Source: an uncultured Clostridia bacterium
GTDB taxonomy: Bacteria > Bacillota > Clostridia > TANB77 > UBA1234
Assembly: GCA_934149305.1 (NCBI GenBank)
Contig: CAKPEF010000027.1
Span: 1-10,699, forward strand
Direction of reading: 5' to 3'
DNA: 10,699 bases
Part shown: positions 1 to 7,267 of the stretch, piece by piece
How the letters are laid out: each line of letters opens with the position of its first letter
How positions within the stretch are numbered: position 1 is the first letter of the stretch
Notes under the pieces: generated by a model
What the model was told of the DNA's origin: nothing
The model's input: only the letters and a program-made list of their open reading frames with translations
Database searches by the model: none
Program-made: the position numbers and the translations under genes

Positions 1-285
1 GAAACTAGAAAGTTTTTAGATAATGCTTTTAGAGATGGACAAGTTAAAACAAATGGAACAGATATAGAAAAAATATTGCCACCTATGAGAAGATTTGGTG
101 GAGGTAATAGGGCAAAGAAAAAGGAAAATATAATAGTTAAAGTTAAGAAGTTTTTTGAAAAATATTTTGGACTTGGAAATGCTGATGAAAGTGATGAATT
201 TAAATATGAAACAATTAACCAAAGAACCAAAAACGAGGATTGTTTGAAAATGGTGGCAGAAAAAGAAAACGAAGAATATAAATAA
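1..285 (+). CDS. hsdR: Type I restriction enzyme R subunit, C-terminal end (partial)
   Basis: The reading frame is open from the first base of the window and codes for 94 residues before the stop, so the gene starts upstream of the window. The segment TNGTDIEKILPP followed by RRFGGGNRAKKK and a helical FFEKYFGL stretch matches my memory of the end of HsdR, the ATP-dependent translocase/endonuclease subunit of type I restriction-modification complexes. This is the helical C-terminal domain that docks the motor on the methyltransferase core; nuclease and helicase motifs are not in view. About 35 hydrophilic residues follow the conserved part, a longer tail than I would expect. HsdM and HsdS are presumably upstream. 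The next gene starts 25 bases later with a good ribosome binding site, so the two are probably co-transcribed. Confidence 0.8.
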   Translation, partial: ETRKFLDNAFRDGQVKTNGTDIEKILPPMRRFGGGNRAKKKENIIVKVKKFFEKYFGLGNADESDEFKYETINQRTKNEDCLKMVAEKENEEYK

Positions 286-310
286 AATTTTATGTGAAGG
301 AGAAGAAAAA

Positions 311-1057
311 ATGCAGAATTCACATGTACAACTCAGTCAGCTATTAATGAGAGGTTTTTCATTCAAAACGGCAGAAGGAGATAAAGTGCGATATTTAGAT
401 TTGAATGATAACACCATCAAAGAAGAAAAAGTAAATAAGATAGATGCAATACCAGGGTATTTTGATGAAGATGTTGAGCAACAATTGGCTAATATAGAAT
501 CTAAATTTGGTGAAGTGATTTTAAAATTCAAAAATTTTCAGAAAAAAGAAATAAATTTTATGCTTTCCAAAAATGATTTAAATGTAATTTACTGTTTTTT
601 TGATTGCTTAATATTAAGGAATGAGAAAATGGCAGCTCTTTCAGAAAAGAGTTCGGTAATATTATCTAGTTTTGATGCTACTCATAGTGATGTTTTAAGA
701 TGGTATGATTACAATGATAAAAGTTACAGGATATTAGGAGACAAAAAAGTAAATATACTAGTTAATAGAACAGATATGAACTTCGTCTTACCGAGAAATG
801 GGTTTTATTACGTTAGAAAAAATGGGGAATATGAATATGTTTTGCCATTAAATAAAAAAGTCGCAATTATAATGATGGATGAAAAACTATACGGAGAACA
901 TAGGTATGGAGACATACTTGAATATGCATATATAGATTCGGATGAAGAAATAAAAAAATTTAATGATATGGCGTATTATGCAGAAAAAGATATGAACAAC
1001 AAATTTGTGATAGGTAATAAAGATGAACTTAAAAGATTGCAAAAATTAGGACAATGA
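311..1057 (+). CDS. DUF4238-like protein of unknown function
   Basis: Protein of 248 residues; AAGGAG at 297-302 lies 8 bases before the ATG. The layout resembles DUF4238 proteins: an N-terminal SHVQLSQLLMRGFS segment (family members often start with a His-rich 'HxVPxxLLrnF' stretch), a DEDVEQQLANIESKFGEV segment near residues 52-70, then FVLPRNGF near 158-165 and YVLPLNKKVAII near 176-187, equivalent to the family's 'SDNPV...FPlsp' block. An Asn-rich C-terminal helix follows. The biochemical role of DUF4238 is unknown; members often occur in defence islands. There is no signal peptide or membrane segment. Its position directly behind hsdR suggests an accessory or hitch-hiking defence gene. 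The family assignment is by eye from weak motifs, so it is moderate only. Confidence 0.55.
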   Translation: MQNSHVQLSQLLMRGFSFKTAEGDKVRYLDLNDNTIKEEKVNKIDAIPGYFDEDVEQQLANIESKFGEVILKFKNFQKKEINFMLSKNDLNVIYCFFDCLILRNEKMAALSEKSSVILSSFDATHSDVLRWYDYNDKSYRILGDKKVNILVNRTDMNFVLPRNGFYYVRKNGEYEYVLPLNKKVAIIMMDEKLYGEHRYGDILEYAYIDSDEEIKKFNDMAYYAEKDMNNKFVIGNKDELKRLQKLGQ

Positions 1058-1136
1058 GTATGATTAAGTAAAAAATAAAATATTTTTGATGCAATTTGCG
1101 CTTTTTAGGCTTTACAGCAGTTATGAAAAAAGAATA

Positions 1137-1152
1137 AGTATTTCAAAATACT
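1137..1152. promoter_or_regulatory. Perfect 16-base dyad, possible operator
   Basis: AGTATTT, a CA centre and AAATACT form a perfect inverted repeat 21 bases before the ATG at 1174 and just ahead of that gene's AAGGAG (1158-1163). It lies in the 116-base gap between the DUF4238-like gene and the membrane protein gene. A protein-binding site or a small 5' hairpin are both possible; no T-run follows, so it is not a terminator. A dyad this short and AT-rich can occur by chance. Confidence 0.3.
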
Positions 1153-1173
1153 AAAGTAAGGAGTACAGTAATA

Positions 1174-2010
1174 ATGTCGAAAGTGATATTGATTTTAATT
1201 ATGTTAGTGCCATCTAGTTTTGTCATATATAATGTAATAGAAGAGATAATCGAATTTATAAAAGAAAGAAGAAAATTAAGTGATCAAGAAAAAGCTACAC
1301 TGGATCTTATTATGGCTATGATAATCTTGCCATGTGCCATTTATTATATGGATAGATATAATTTATTTTCTAAGTTGGGACTAAATAAAGATATATCTCC
1401 TAATTATGATTGGCTTTCTTTCATTGGAACATGTGGATCTGTTTGGATAAGTACATACATGTTATTTTATGTAACAAGAAAAGATAGGAAAGAAAGTAAT
1501 GAAAACGTAAGAGAGTCACAGAGACCATGTTTGTGTGTTTCTACGCATTCTCCTGAAGATATAAGAAAATACGGTGATGCGTCAAGTGGGTACATATCTA
1601 ATGAGGATAATATTTCTTTTAATCGATTTATTATTGACATTAGTAATTCAGGGCAAACAGTGGCGATTATAAATACAAAAAAATCATATTTTATTATAAA
1701 AAAATATATAGAAGAAATGATTGTTAGTGATAAAAATGTGAATGAAATTGTGCAAAAGTTGGTAGCTGAAAAGATATTTTTTAATGAATATGAAGATAGG
1801 TTACATATATGTTCAAATAGTAAGGCGAGGATTACACTTACTGATCAAGGTTTATATATGATAAATTGTGAAAGTATGGAAAAACCTAATGTAGATGAAG
1901 TGTATATAGAATATAAAGATCTTTTTGGAAAGAAATATAAAGATTATGTACGATTTACAGATGAAAAAGCTATCGTTATTTATGATAACGAGGTCATTGA
2001 AGGCGATTAG
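1174..2010 (+). CDS. Three-helix membrane protein with cytoplasmic domain, unknown function
   Basis: Protein of 278 residues. Hydrophobic segments at about 4-22, 43-59 and 80-100 look like three membrane helices; by the positive-inside rule, the RKDRK cluster after the third helix puts the rest in the cytoplasm. The soluble part (about 105-278) starts with a basic/polar linker ending in RESQRPCLCV, then strands such as NRFIIDISNSGQTVAIINTKK and a late EVYIEYKDLFGKKYKDYVRF. The alternating hydrophobic pattern and N-S-G-Q turn suggest a beta-sandwich like that found behind membrane anchors in many small Bacillota proteins; this is inference. AAGGAG at 1158-1163 supports the start. The DUF262/DUF1524 nuclease gene begins 21 bases after the stop, so the two probably form an operon and may act together. 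I do not recognise a named family. Confidence 0.7.
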   Translation: MSKVILILIMLVPSSFVIYNVIEEIIEFIKERRKLSDQEKATLDLIMAMIILPCAIYYMDRYNLFSKLGLNKDISPNYDWLSFIGTCGSVWISTYMLFYVTRKDRKESNENVRESQRPCLCVSTHSPEDIRKYGDASSGYISNEDNISFNRFIIDISNSGQTVAIINTKKSYFIIKKYIEEMIVSDKNVNEIVQKLVAEKIFFNEYEDRLHICSNSKARITLTDQGLYMINCESMEKPNVDEVYIEYKDLFGKKYKDYVRFTDEKAIVIYDNEVIEGD

Positions 2011-2031
2011 TCTATTTAAAGGAGCGTTAAT

Positions 2032-3771
2032 ATGTCAAAATTAAATATTGATCAAAAAAATATAGGAAGTTTATTTTCTGATAAAAAGTCAGACTTTTTA
2101 ATACCGGATTATCAAAGACCATATGCATGGGAAATAGAAGAATGCCAAACATTATGGAGTGATATATTTGAATTTGCTTTTCCAGATGAGGATTCAACTA
2201 AGTTTAATAGTGATGACGAATATTATTTAGGGCCTATTGTTACTTTCAAAAATGATAATGGAAAATTAGAGATTATAGATGGACAGCAAAGATTGACAAC
2301 ATTAATGCTATTATTAAGGGCGTTTTATGATAAGTTTGAAAATATGAAAGATATTCAGTCTATAAAAACTAGAGAATTTATTGAAAGGTGTATATGGAAA
2401 ACTGATGAATTTGGAACACCAGATAAGAATAAATTAAAAATCGATTCAGAAGTTGCAAATGATAATGATAAAGAAGAATTTTTACAAATATTAAAAAAGG
2501 GAATAGTTGAAAAAAGTCAAAAAAGCAGATATGCAAAAAATTATGAATTTTTTCAACAGAAAATAGCTGATTTTATAAATGATTATGCTTCATATTTACC
2601 TAATTTGCCAATAAGAATACTTAATAATTGTATTTTGTTACCTATAGAGGCTGACGACCAAAATACAGCATTAAGAATCTTTTCTACTTTGAACGATAGG
2701 GGGATGCCTTTATCAGATGCAGATATATTTAAAGCACAATTTTATAAATATTATTCTAAAATAGGAAAGAAAGATGATTTTATAAGTAAATGGAAATCAT
2801 TGGAAGATATATGCAACAAAATTTTTAAGCCTACGATAGGAACACCTATGGATGAATTATTTACGAGATACATGTATTATGAAAGAGCAAAAATTGGAAT
2901 AAAATCATCAACAACGGAAGCCTTAAGGAAATTTTACGAAAAAAATTCTTACACATTGTTAAATAATGAAATTACACTACAAAATCTAATTGATTTGGCA
3001 AATTTTTGGAATGATATTTCGAATCAAGACATGGATAGATTTTCGGTAAAAGTTTTGAAAAAATTGTGCGTTTTAAATTATGCACCTAACGGAATGTGGA
3101 CATACTTTTTATCAGTATATTTTATGAAATATAGGGACAATGAAAATAACCTGAATGATGAGCAATTATATAATTTTTTAAATAAAATTACTGGCTTTAT
3201 ATTTGCATATGCAATAACTAATCCTGGAGTTAATGCACTTCGTACACCAGTATTTGCAGAAATGGTAAACATTGTTGATGGAAATGAAGTAACATTTAAT
3301 GATTTTAAGTTTGATAGAGAACTATTAACGCGTAGTATAGAAAACTATAATTTCTGGAATCAAAGACCAGTTACAAAATCAATATTGGTTTGGAGGGCTT
3401 TTCAAGATGAGGAACAACAATTGCTTTCACTTGACAATGTATACGAAATAGAGCACATTTATGCGAAAAATAGGCAGGACAAGGAAAATACACTATCTAA
3501 CAATAAATATTTAGACTTATTAGGAAATAAAGCAATATTGGAAAAGCGCATAAATATAAGAGCATCAGATTATAGATTTGAAGATAAGAAAAAATATTAT
3601 ATTGGATATGTTAACTCCAGAAATCAGAAAAAAGAGGGAACTTTAAATATGGAATTGGTTAGAATAGCCAAAATTAAAGATGATTACACAGAAAAAGATA
3701 TAATAGACAGAAATAATGATATCATTAGTAGCTTCATAAAATATTTGGATGATAATAATTTAATAAAATAG
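2032..3771 (+). CDS. GmrSD-type DUF262/DUF1524 nuclease
   Basis: Protein of 579 residues with the fused architecture of GmrSD-type (type IV-like) restriction enzymes. The N-terminal DUF262 domain shows IPDYQRPYAWE at 24-34 and the DGQQRLTTL signature at 83-91, a ParB/sulfiredoxin-like nucleotide-binding motif, then LRIFSTLNDRGMPLSDADI in the middle. The C-terminal DUF1524 HNH-like nuclease shows E474-H475-I476, then LGNKAIL at 497-503 with the expected Asn at 499, and a NIRASDYRFEDKKKYY tail. Both active-site blocks look intact. Characterised relatives restrict phage DNA with modified (glucosylated) cytosines; the substrate here is unknown. AAGGAG at 2019-2024 sits 7 bases before the ATG. The closely spaced membrane protein gene upstream and the HsdR end further upstream make this a defence neighbourhood. 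Confidence 0.88.
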   Translation: MSKLNIDQKNIGSLFSDKKSDFLIPDYQRPYAWEIEECQTLWSDIFEFAFPDEDSTKFNSDDEYYLGPIVTFKNDNGKLEIIDGQQRLTTLMLLLRAFYDKFENMKDIQSIKTREFIERCIWKTDEFGTPDKNKLKIDSEVANDNDKEEFLQILKKGIVEKSQKSRYAKNYEFFQQKIADFINDYASYLPNLPIRILNNCILLPIEADDQNTALRIFSTLNDRGMPLSDADIFKAQFYKYYSKIGKKDDFISKWKSLEDICNKIFKPTIGTPMDELFTRYMYYERAKIGIKSSTTEALRKFYEKNSYTLLNNEITLQNLIDLANFWNDISNQDMDRFSVKVLKKLCVLNYAPNGMWTYFLSVYFMKYRDNENNLNDEQLYNFLNKITGFIFAYAITNPGVNALRTPVFAEMVNIVDGNEVTFNDFKFDRELLTRSIENYNFWNQRPVTKSILVWRAFQDEEQQLLSLDNVYEIEHIYAKNRQDKENTLSNNKYLDLLGNKAILEKRINIRASDYRFEDKKKYYIGYVNSRNQKKEGTLNMELVRIAKIKDDYTEKDIIDRNNDIISSFIKYLDDNNLIK

Positions 3772-3783
3772 AAAAAGCATAGT

Positions 3784-3802
3784 TTTATATTAAAAATATA
3801 AA
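3784..3802. other. AT-only inverted repeat after the nuclease gene
   Basis: TTTATATT, a 3-base loop and AATATAAA form a perfect but AT-only dyad in the 64-base gap between the nuclease gene and the first GNAT gene. It could be a weak terminator or a binding site. With no G/C in the stem it would make a poor intrinsic terminator, so read-through into the GNAT gene is possible. Confidence 0.25.
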
Positions 3803-3835
3803 TGTAAAAAAATTATCTTAACCAGGAGTAAACAT

Positions 3836-4255
3836 ATGAAAATAAATTACGTTGAAAAAACACCCACACCAGATGACTTTAATATGCTCACAGAATCAGT
3901 GGGTTGGGGTAAGAGAGAAAATAATATTGTAAAAGAGGCACTAAGAAATACATTATATTCACTTTGTGTTTATGATGAAAATAGACTAATAGGATATGGA
4001 AGAATTATCGGAGATAAAACAATATTTTTATACATACAAGACATAATGGTAATACCTAAATATCAAGGAAAGCAAATTGGAACAGAAATAATGTATAAGT
4101 TACTAGAACAAGTCGATAGATATAAAAAAGTAAACCCAAATATTAGAACATATTTAGGTGCATCAAAAGGCAGGGAAGGTTTCTATGAAAAGTTCGGTTT
4201 CATATCAAGACCTAATGATAAACTAGGCGCGGGCATGATTTTATATAATGATTAA
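3836..4255 (+). CDS. GNAT-family N-acetyltransferase, copy 1
   Basis: Protein of 139 residues, the size of a minimal GNAT domain that transfers an acetyl group from acetyl-CoA to an amine. Visible motifs: LIGYGRIIGD in the strand before motif A, then IMVIPKYQGKQIG with the acetyl-CoA pyrophosphate loop Q77-G-K-Q-I-G82, and GFYEKFGF at 115-122 (motif B, with the usual Tyr at 117). The substrate cannot be inferred. AGGAG at 3824-3828 lies 7 bases before the ATG. The ASCH gene starts 13 bases after the stop, suggesting co-translation. A copy at 9347-9766 differs at three residues (V6I, N29S, K33E by position), all in the first quarter. It lacks the adjacent DNA-binding antitoxin expected of TacT-type GNAT toxins. 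Confidence 0.88.
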   Translation: MKINYVEKTPTPDDFNMLTESVGWGKRENNIVKEALRNTLYSLCVYDENRLIGYGRIIGDKTIFLYIQDIMVIPKYQGKQIGTEIMYKLLEQVDRYKKVNPNIRTYLGASKGREGFYEKFGFISRPNDKLGAGMILYND

Positions 4256-4275
4256 AAGGAGCACAAACATGAAAG
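3836..4275 (+). repeat. Direct repeat A, copy 1 (GNAT gene plus start of next gene)
   Basis: This segment recurs at 9347-9786 with a constant offset of 5511 bases. By direct comparison there are seven mismatches, all between 3851 and 3967, and exact identity from 3968 to 4275 (308 bases). The repeat runs past the GNAT stop, through the AAGGAG of the next gene, and ends 7 bases into the ASCH coding sequence. Upstream the two copies share only a GGAGTA...CATATG ribosome-binding region with a 2-base length difference. Confidence 0.95.
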
Positions 4276-4661
4276 TTTTAACAATCAACCAGCCATGGGC
4301 TACACTAATAATGCAAGGCAATAAAAGATTCGAATTTAGAAGTTGGCAAACAAAATATAGAGGAGATTTGCTAATACATGCTGGAAAAAGTATCGATAAA
4401 GAAGCGATGAAAAGATTGGAAAAGTGCTTGCCAAAAGAGATACCAATTGGAAAAATACTTGGCAAAGTAACACTAGTTGATTGCGTGAAAATGTCACCAG
4501 AATTTAAAGAAAAACTATTAAAGGAGAATATCGATATTTATGCTAGTAGCATATTCAAAGAGGATTATGGTTGGCAAGTTGAAAATGTCGAGGTGTTTGA
4601 AAAGCCAATTGAGGCTAGTGGACATTTGAGTTTGTGGGAGTACGATTTAGAAAATAATTAG
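4269..4661 (+). CDS. ASCH-domain protein
   Basis: Protein of 130 residues that is essentially one ASCH domain, a PUA-like beta-barrel fold associated with RNA or nucleoside binding. Evidence is the N-terminal INQPWATLI, the G17-N-K-R-F-E22-F-R24 motif (family pattern GxKxxExR), SWQTKYRGDLLIHAGK at 25-40 and a late GHLSLWEYD. Some ASCH proteins (YqfB type) are N4-acetylcytidine amidohydrolases and others bind RNA; nothing here decides between them. I chose the ATG at 4269 because AAGGAG at 4256-4261 is 7 bases before it and the domain starts there; an in-frame ATG at 4248 would overlap the GNAT stop and has no binding site. Pairing with an acetyltransferase is suggestive, since one writes acetyl groups and some ASCH proteins remove them, but this is speculation. 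Confidence 0.85.
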   Translation: MKVLTINQPWATLIMQGNKRFEFRSWQTKYRGDLLIHAGKSIDKEAMKRLEKCLPKEIPIGKILGKVTLVDCVKMSPEFKEKLLKENIDIYASSIFKEDYGWQVENVEVFEKPIEASGHLSLWEYDLENN

Positions 4662-4726
4662 TCGGTTTCCAAACTTTTAGAATAAAATTTTCTCATTTTT
4701 CTTATATCCCACCCCAACATTTATAG

Positions 4727-4755
4727 TTGTTAAATATTGTCTATTATGATATAAA
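4727..4755 (+). promoter_or_regulatory. Promoter candidate for the helicase gene
   Basis: TTGTTA (4727-4732) is followed after 17 bases by TATAAA (4750-4755), preceded by TGA to give an extended -10 (TGnTATAA). This would start transcription about 40 bases before the helicase gene. The block TATGATATAA at 4745-4754 recurs with identical spacing from a TTGTWA element before the second GNAT gene (9250-9278). Confidence 0.55.
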
Positions 4756-4800
4756 TATACTAAGATAAAAGTTGTTAAACAAATGAAAAGGGATAAATAT

Positions 4801-7110
4801 ATGGATAATTTAGATGTGTTTTTAGATGAAGATAGATATATTAGTTACAATGATTACAAGAATTTTTGCGTAAAGAACGATCTTGAAGTTAATGAAGAGT
4901 TATTAAATGAGAGAAATAGTGATTTTGTAGAACGAAAATTAGTAGAGTATAAAGAATATTTTGATCATATTTTTACTGATGTCGGAGAAAATATAAAACC
5001 TGATGATGAACAGAGAAGGATAATTTTAAGAGACGATGATTATTCTTTAATAAATGCTGGTGCCGGATCTGGTAAGAGCACGACAATGGCGGCAAAGGTG
5101 AAATACTTAGTTGATAAATTAGGCATTAAACCTGAAGAAATAATAATGTTAACATTTACAAAGAAGTCCAGCGAAGATTTAGATGAAAAGGTAAATGATT
5201 TGCTGGATTTAGGAATTCCAGTTTCAACTTTTCATTCATTAGGAATGAAGTTTATTAAAAAATTTTATCCATATCCTATTAAAGTGGTTGGCGCGGATGA
5301 GCAAAAACAGATTATTTGCAGTTATATCAAAGAGTTATTCAAAGATAAAAATAAATTAAGGAGACTAATTGAATTATTTAAGCAATACGAAAACAAGACA
5401 TATATTGCAAAAGGCTTTATAGAAAATTTTGGAAAGTTTGACACTTTTGAAGACTATTTTAAAGATTATAAAAGAAGAAAGTACCTAATTGAAAGCAGTA
5501 AACATGGTGGCATCCATCAATACTTAATAAACAGATTGAGTCAAAGAAATTCTCTTTATACAATAAGAGGAGAAAAGGTAAAATCTATAGGAGAGGTTAG
5601 GATTGCAAATTTTCTTTATGCAAATAGTATAGATTATTCATATGAAAAGATATTTGAAGAGAAGGTAAATGAGGACACAACATATGTGCCAGATTTTACG
5701 ATAGAATATCAGGGAAAAATTATTTACATAGAATATTTTGGCCTTTCAAATTGTTATAATGAAAAGAATGAACTTAACAAAGCTGAGATTGCAAAATATA
5801 ATAGGACTAGAAAAATAAAAGAAAAATTTCAAAAAAGCAACAAGAGCGACTTTATAAATTTGGATTACATGACGCCAGATGGCGATTTCATAACAACATT
5901 AAAAAATGAGTTATCAAATAGAAATATTGATTTTGTAAGAAGAAGAGATGAAGAAATTTTTGATAGGATATTAGACAATAATTTGAACGCTGAGTTCTAC
6001 AGATTTGTTGATTTGGTAATAACATTTATTGATATATTTAAAAATATGTTAGTGGATGATGAAAATTACATGTTTAATAAAAGGATATCTCAAATTAAAG
6101 AAGAAGATTTTAAATATTTTTGTTATTCCGCAGATAAGAAAAAAGAGGCTGAGTGTAGGATAGAAGCTATAAAATATTTGAAGGAGATTTGCGAATATTA
6201 TCAAGCATATTTAGTCGAAAATCACATGATAGATTATAGCGACATGATAAATCTTTCCTATAAACAAATAATAAAAGAAGTAAAAAACAAATATCCAGAA
6301 TTAAACTATAAATATGTTATTGTGGATGAATATCAAGATATTACATTTCAAAGATTTTTATTTATAAAGAGACTTATTGAGTTTTTTAATGCAAAATTGA
6401 TATCAGTAGGTGATGATTGGCAATCAATTTATGCTTTTGCAGGTTCAAGATTGGAGTTATTTAATAAATTTAGTGAGTTGTTCACAAATTCAAAAGATGA
6501 TATGTATCTTTCAACAACGTATAGATATGGTCAAGAGTTAGCGAATGTGACAAGTGACTTTATTTTGAAAAATGAAGCTCAAAGTAAGAAGAAAATTAAA
6601 TCAATAAAGAGATTAGAGCATCCAATAGAAATAGTTGAATATGAATGGTATAAAGAATATGAAAAGATAAATGATCTGGTACATAAACTGTATGAAGAAA
6701 ATTACAACAGTAATATTTTAATTCTAGCTAGGACTAATGAGTGTTTATATAGGCTAAGTAAAAGTGAATTTTTTGCAAAAGGAGTAAATGATGTTCTGAT
6801 ATGCAAAGATTTACCGGAAGCAAAAATAGAGGCGTTAACAATGCATCGTTCAAAAGGCTTGACCGCTGATCAAGTGATAGTATTCGGTTTGAGAGAAAGA
6901 GTATTTCCAAGCAAGGGAAGAGCATCCCACTGGATATTTGAGTATTTTAATTTAGATTCAATAAATGAACAAATGCCATTTGCAGAAGAGAGAAGGCTGT
7001 TCTATGTTGCATTAACAAGAACTAGAAACAAAGTTTATCTAGTAGTTCCAAGTAGCAGAATTGCTAAAAGTGAATTTGTTAATGAAATTGAAAAAATGCT
7101 ACAACGATAA
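4801..7110 (+). CDS. Helicase IV-like SF1 (UvrD-type) helicase with nuclease-like insertion
   Basis: Protein of 769 residues from the ATG at 4801, chosen because AAAAGGG at 4786-4792 is 8 bases before it; an in-frame ATG at 4783 adds six residues but lacks a binding site. SF1A motifs in order: Walker A AGAGSGKST (86-94), Ia LTFTKKSSEDL (117-127), STFHSLG (142-148), Walker B VDEYQD (508-513), GDDWQSIYAFAGS (537-549), TTYRY (572-576), TMHRSKG (680-686), VALTRTR (736-742). GDDWQ with that spacing is typical of E. coli helicase IV rather than UvrD or PcrA. Between Ia and Walker B sits a PD-(D/E)XK-like insertion: E265, PDF at 297-299 and IEYFG at 310-314, where the catalytic Lys is Phe. ATPase motifs look intact, so a DNA translocase is expected. 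Its role here (repair or phage defence) is open. It has its own promoter and faces a convergent gene. Confidence 0.85.
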   Translation: MDNLDVFLDEDRYISYNDYKNFCVKNDLEVNEELLNERNSDFVERKLVEYKEYFDHIFTDVGENIKPDDEQRRIILRDDDYSLINAGAGSGKSTTMAAKVKYLVDKLGIKPEEIIMLTFTKKSSEDLDEKVNDLLDLGIPVSTFHSLGMKFIKKFYPYPIKVVGADEQKQIICSYIKELFKDKNKLRRLIELFKQYENKTYIAKGFIENFGKFDTFEDYFKDYKRRKYLIESSKHGGIHQYLINRLSQRNSLYTIRGEKVKSIGEVRIANFLYANSIDYSYEKIFEEKVNEDTTYVPDFTIEYQGKIIYIEYFGLSNCYNEKNELNKAEIAKYNRTRKIKEKFQKSNKSDFINLDYMTPDGDFITTLKNELSNRNIDFVRRRDEEIFDRILDNNLNAEFYRFVDLVITFIDIFKNMLVDDENYMFNKRISQIKEEDFKYFCYSADKKKEAECRIEAIKYLKEICEYYQAYLVENHMIDYSDMINLSYKQIIKEVKNKYPELNYKYVIVDEYQDITFQRFLFIKRLIEFFNAKLISVGDDWQSIYAFAGSRLELFNKFSELFTNSKDDMYLSTTYRYGQELANVTSDFILKNEAQSKKKIKSIKRLEHPIEIVEYEWYKEYEKINDLVHKLYEENYNSNILILARTNECLYRLSKSEFFAKGVNDVLICKDLPEAKIEALTMHRSKGLTADQVIVFGLRERVFPSKGRASHWIFEYFNLDSINEQMPFAEERRLFYVALTRTRNKVYLVVPSSRIAKSEFVNEIEKMLQR

Positions 7111-7155
7111 TATTCTGCTAGCAGTTAAAATTAGAAATAGCATTAAAACAAAAAT

Positions 7156-7267
7156 AAACCCACCAGCAGATAACTCTAGGTTGGTGGGGGGCTGTTTTAC
7201 TAATTTAGCAATAAACTTGTCTGCCGCGAGTTGAAAGCAAAATCTTACTTTTCAACCATTTGCAATG
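7156..7267. repeat. Direct repeat B, copy 1 (hairpin and 3' end of small gene)
   Basis: These 112 bases recur at 10588-10699 (offset 3432), where the window ends, so the repeat may be longer. By direct comparison there are three mismatches: 7181 T versus C, and 7189-7190 GG versus TT. It covers the terminator hairpin, about 55 bases of spacer and the last codons of the - strand gene. A further 7-base inverted repeat, GTTGAAA (7230-7236) with TTTCAAC (7250-7256), flanks the gene's stop codon. Confidence 0.93.
7159..7188. terminator. Intrinsic terminator hairpin between convergent genes
   Basis: CCCACCAGC (7159-7167) pairs with GTTGGTGGG (7180-7188), a 9-base stem with one G-T wobble and a 12-base loop. 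Read on the - strand it is followed by TTTATTTTTGTTTT, a strong T-tract, so it should end the small - strand gene. On the + strand it is followed by GGGCTGTTTT, a weaker signal for the helicase transcript. It probably works in both directions. Confidence 0.75.

Noticed and set aside
4248..4268. Upstream ATG for the ASCH protein
   Set aside because: It overlaps the GNAT stop region and has no binding site, whereas AAGGAG is correctly placed for the ATG at 4269 where the domain begins.
3836..4661. GNAT as a TacT-type toxin with ASCH as antitoxin
   Set aside because: Known TacT systems have a small DNA-binding antitoxin upstream; the ASCH protein has no such domain, and the second GNAT copy stands without it.
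4783..4800. Upstream ATG for the helicase
   Set aside because: No purine-rich site precedes it; the AAAAGGG inside this stretch fits the ATG at 4801. The difference is only six residues.
7115..7124. CTGCTAGCAG palindrome after the helicase stop
   Set aside because: Only 10 bases with no loop and no T-run; too short to call as a terminator or operator.
7156..7267. Integron attC site or transposon end
   Set aside because: The hairpin has no attC-type GTTRRRY/RYYYAAC core arrangement, there is no integrase or transposase in view, and a simple terminator explains the stem. The duplication itself is kept as a finding.
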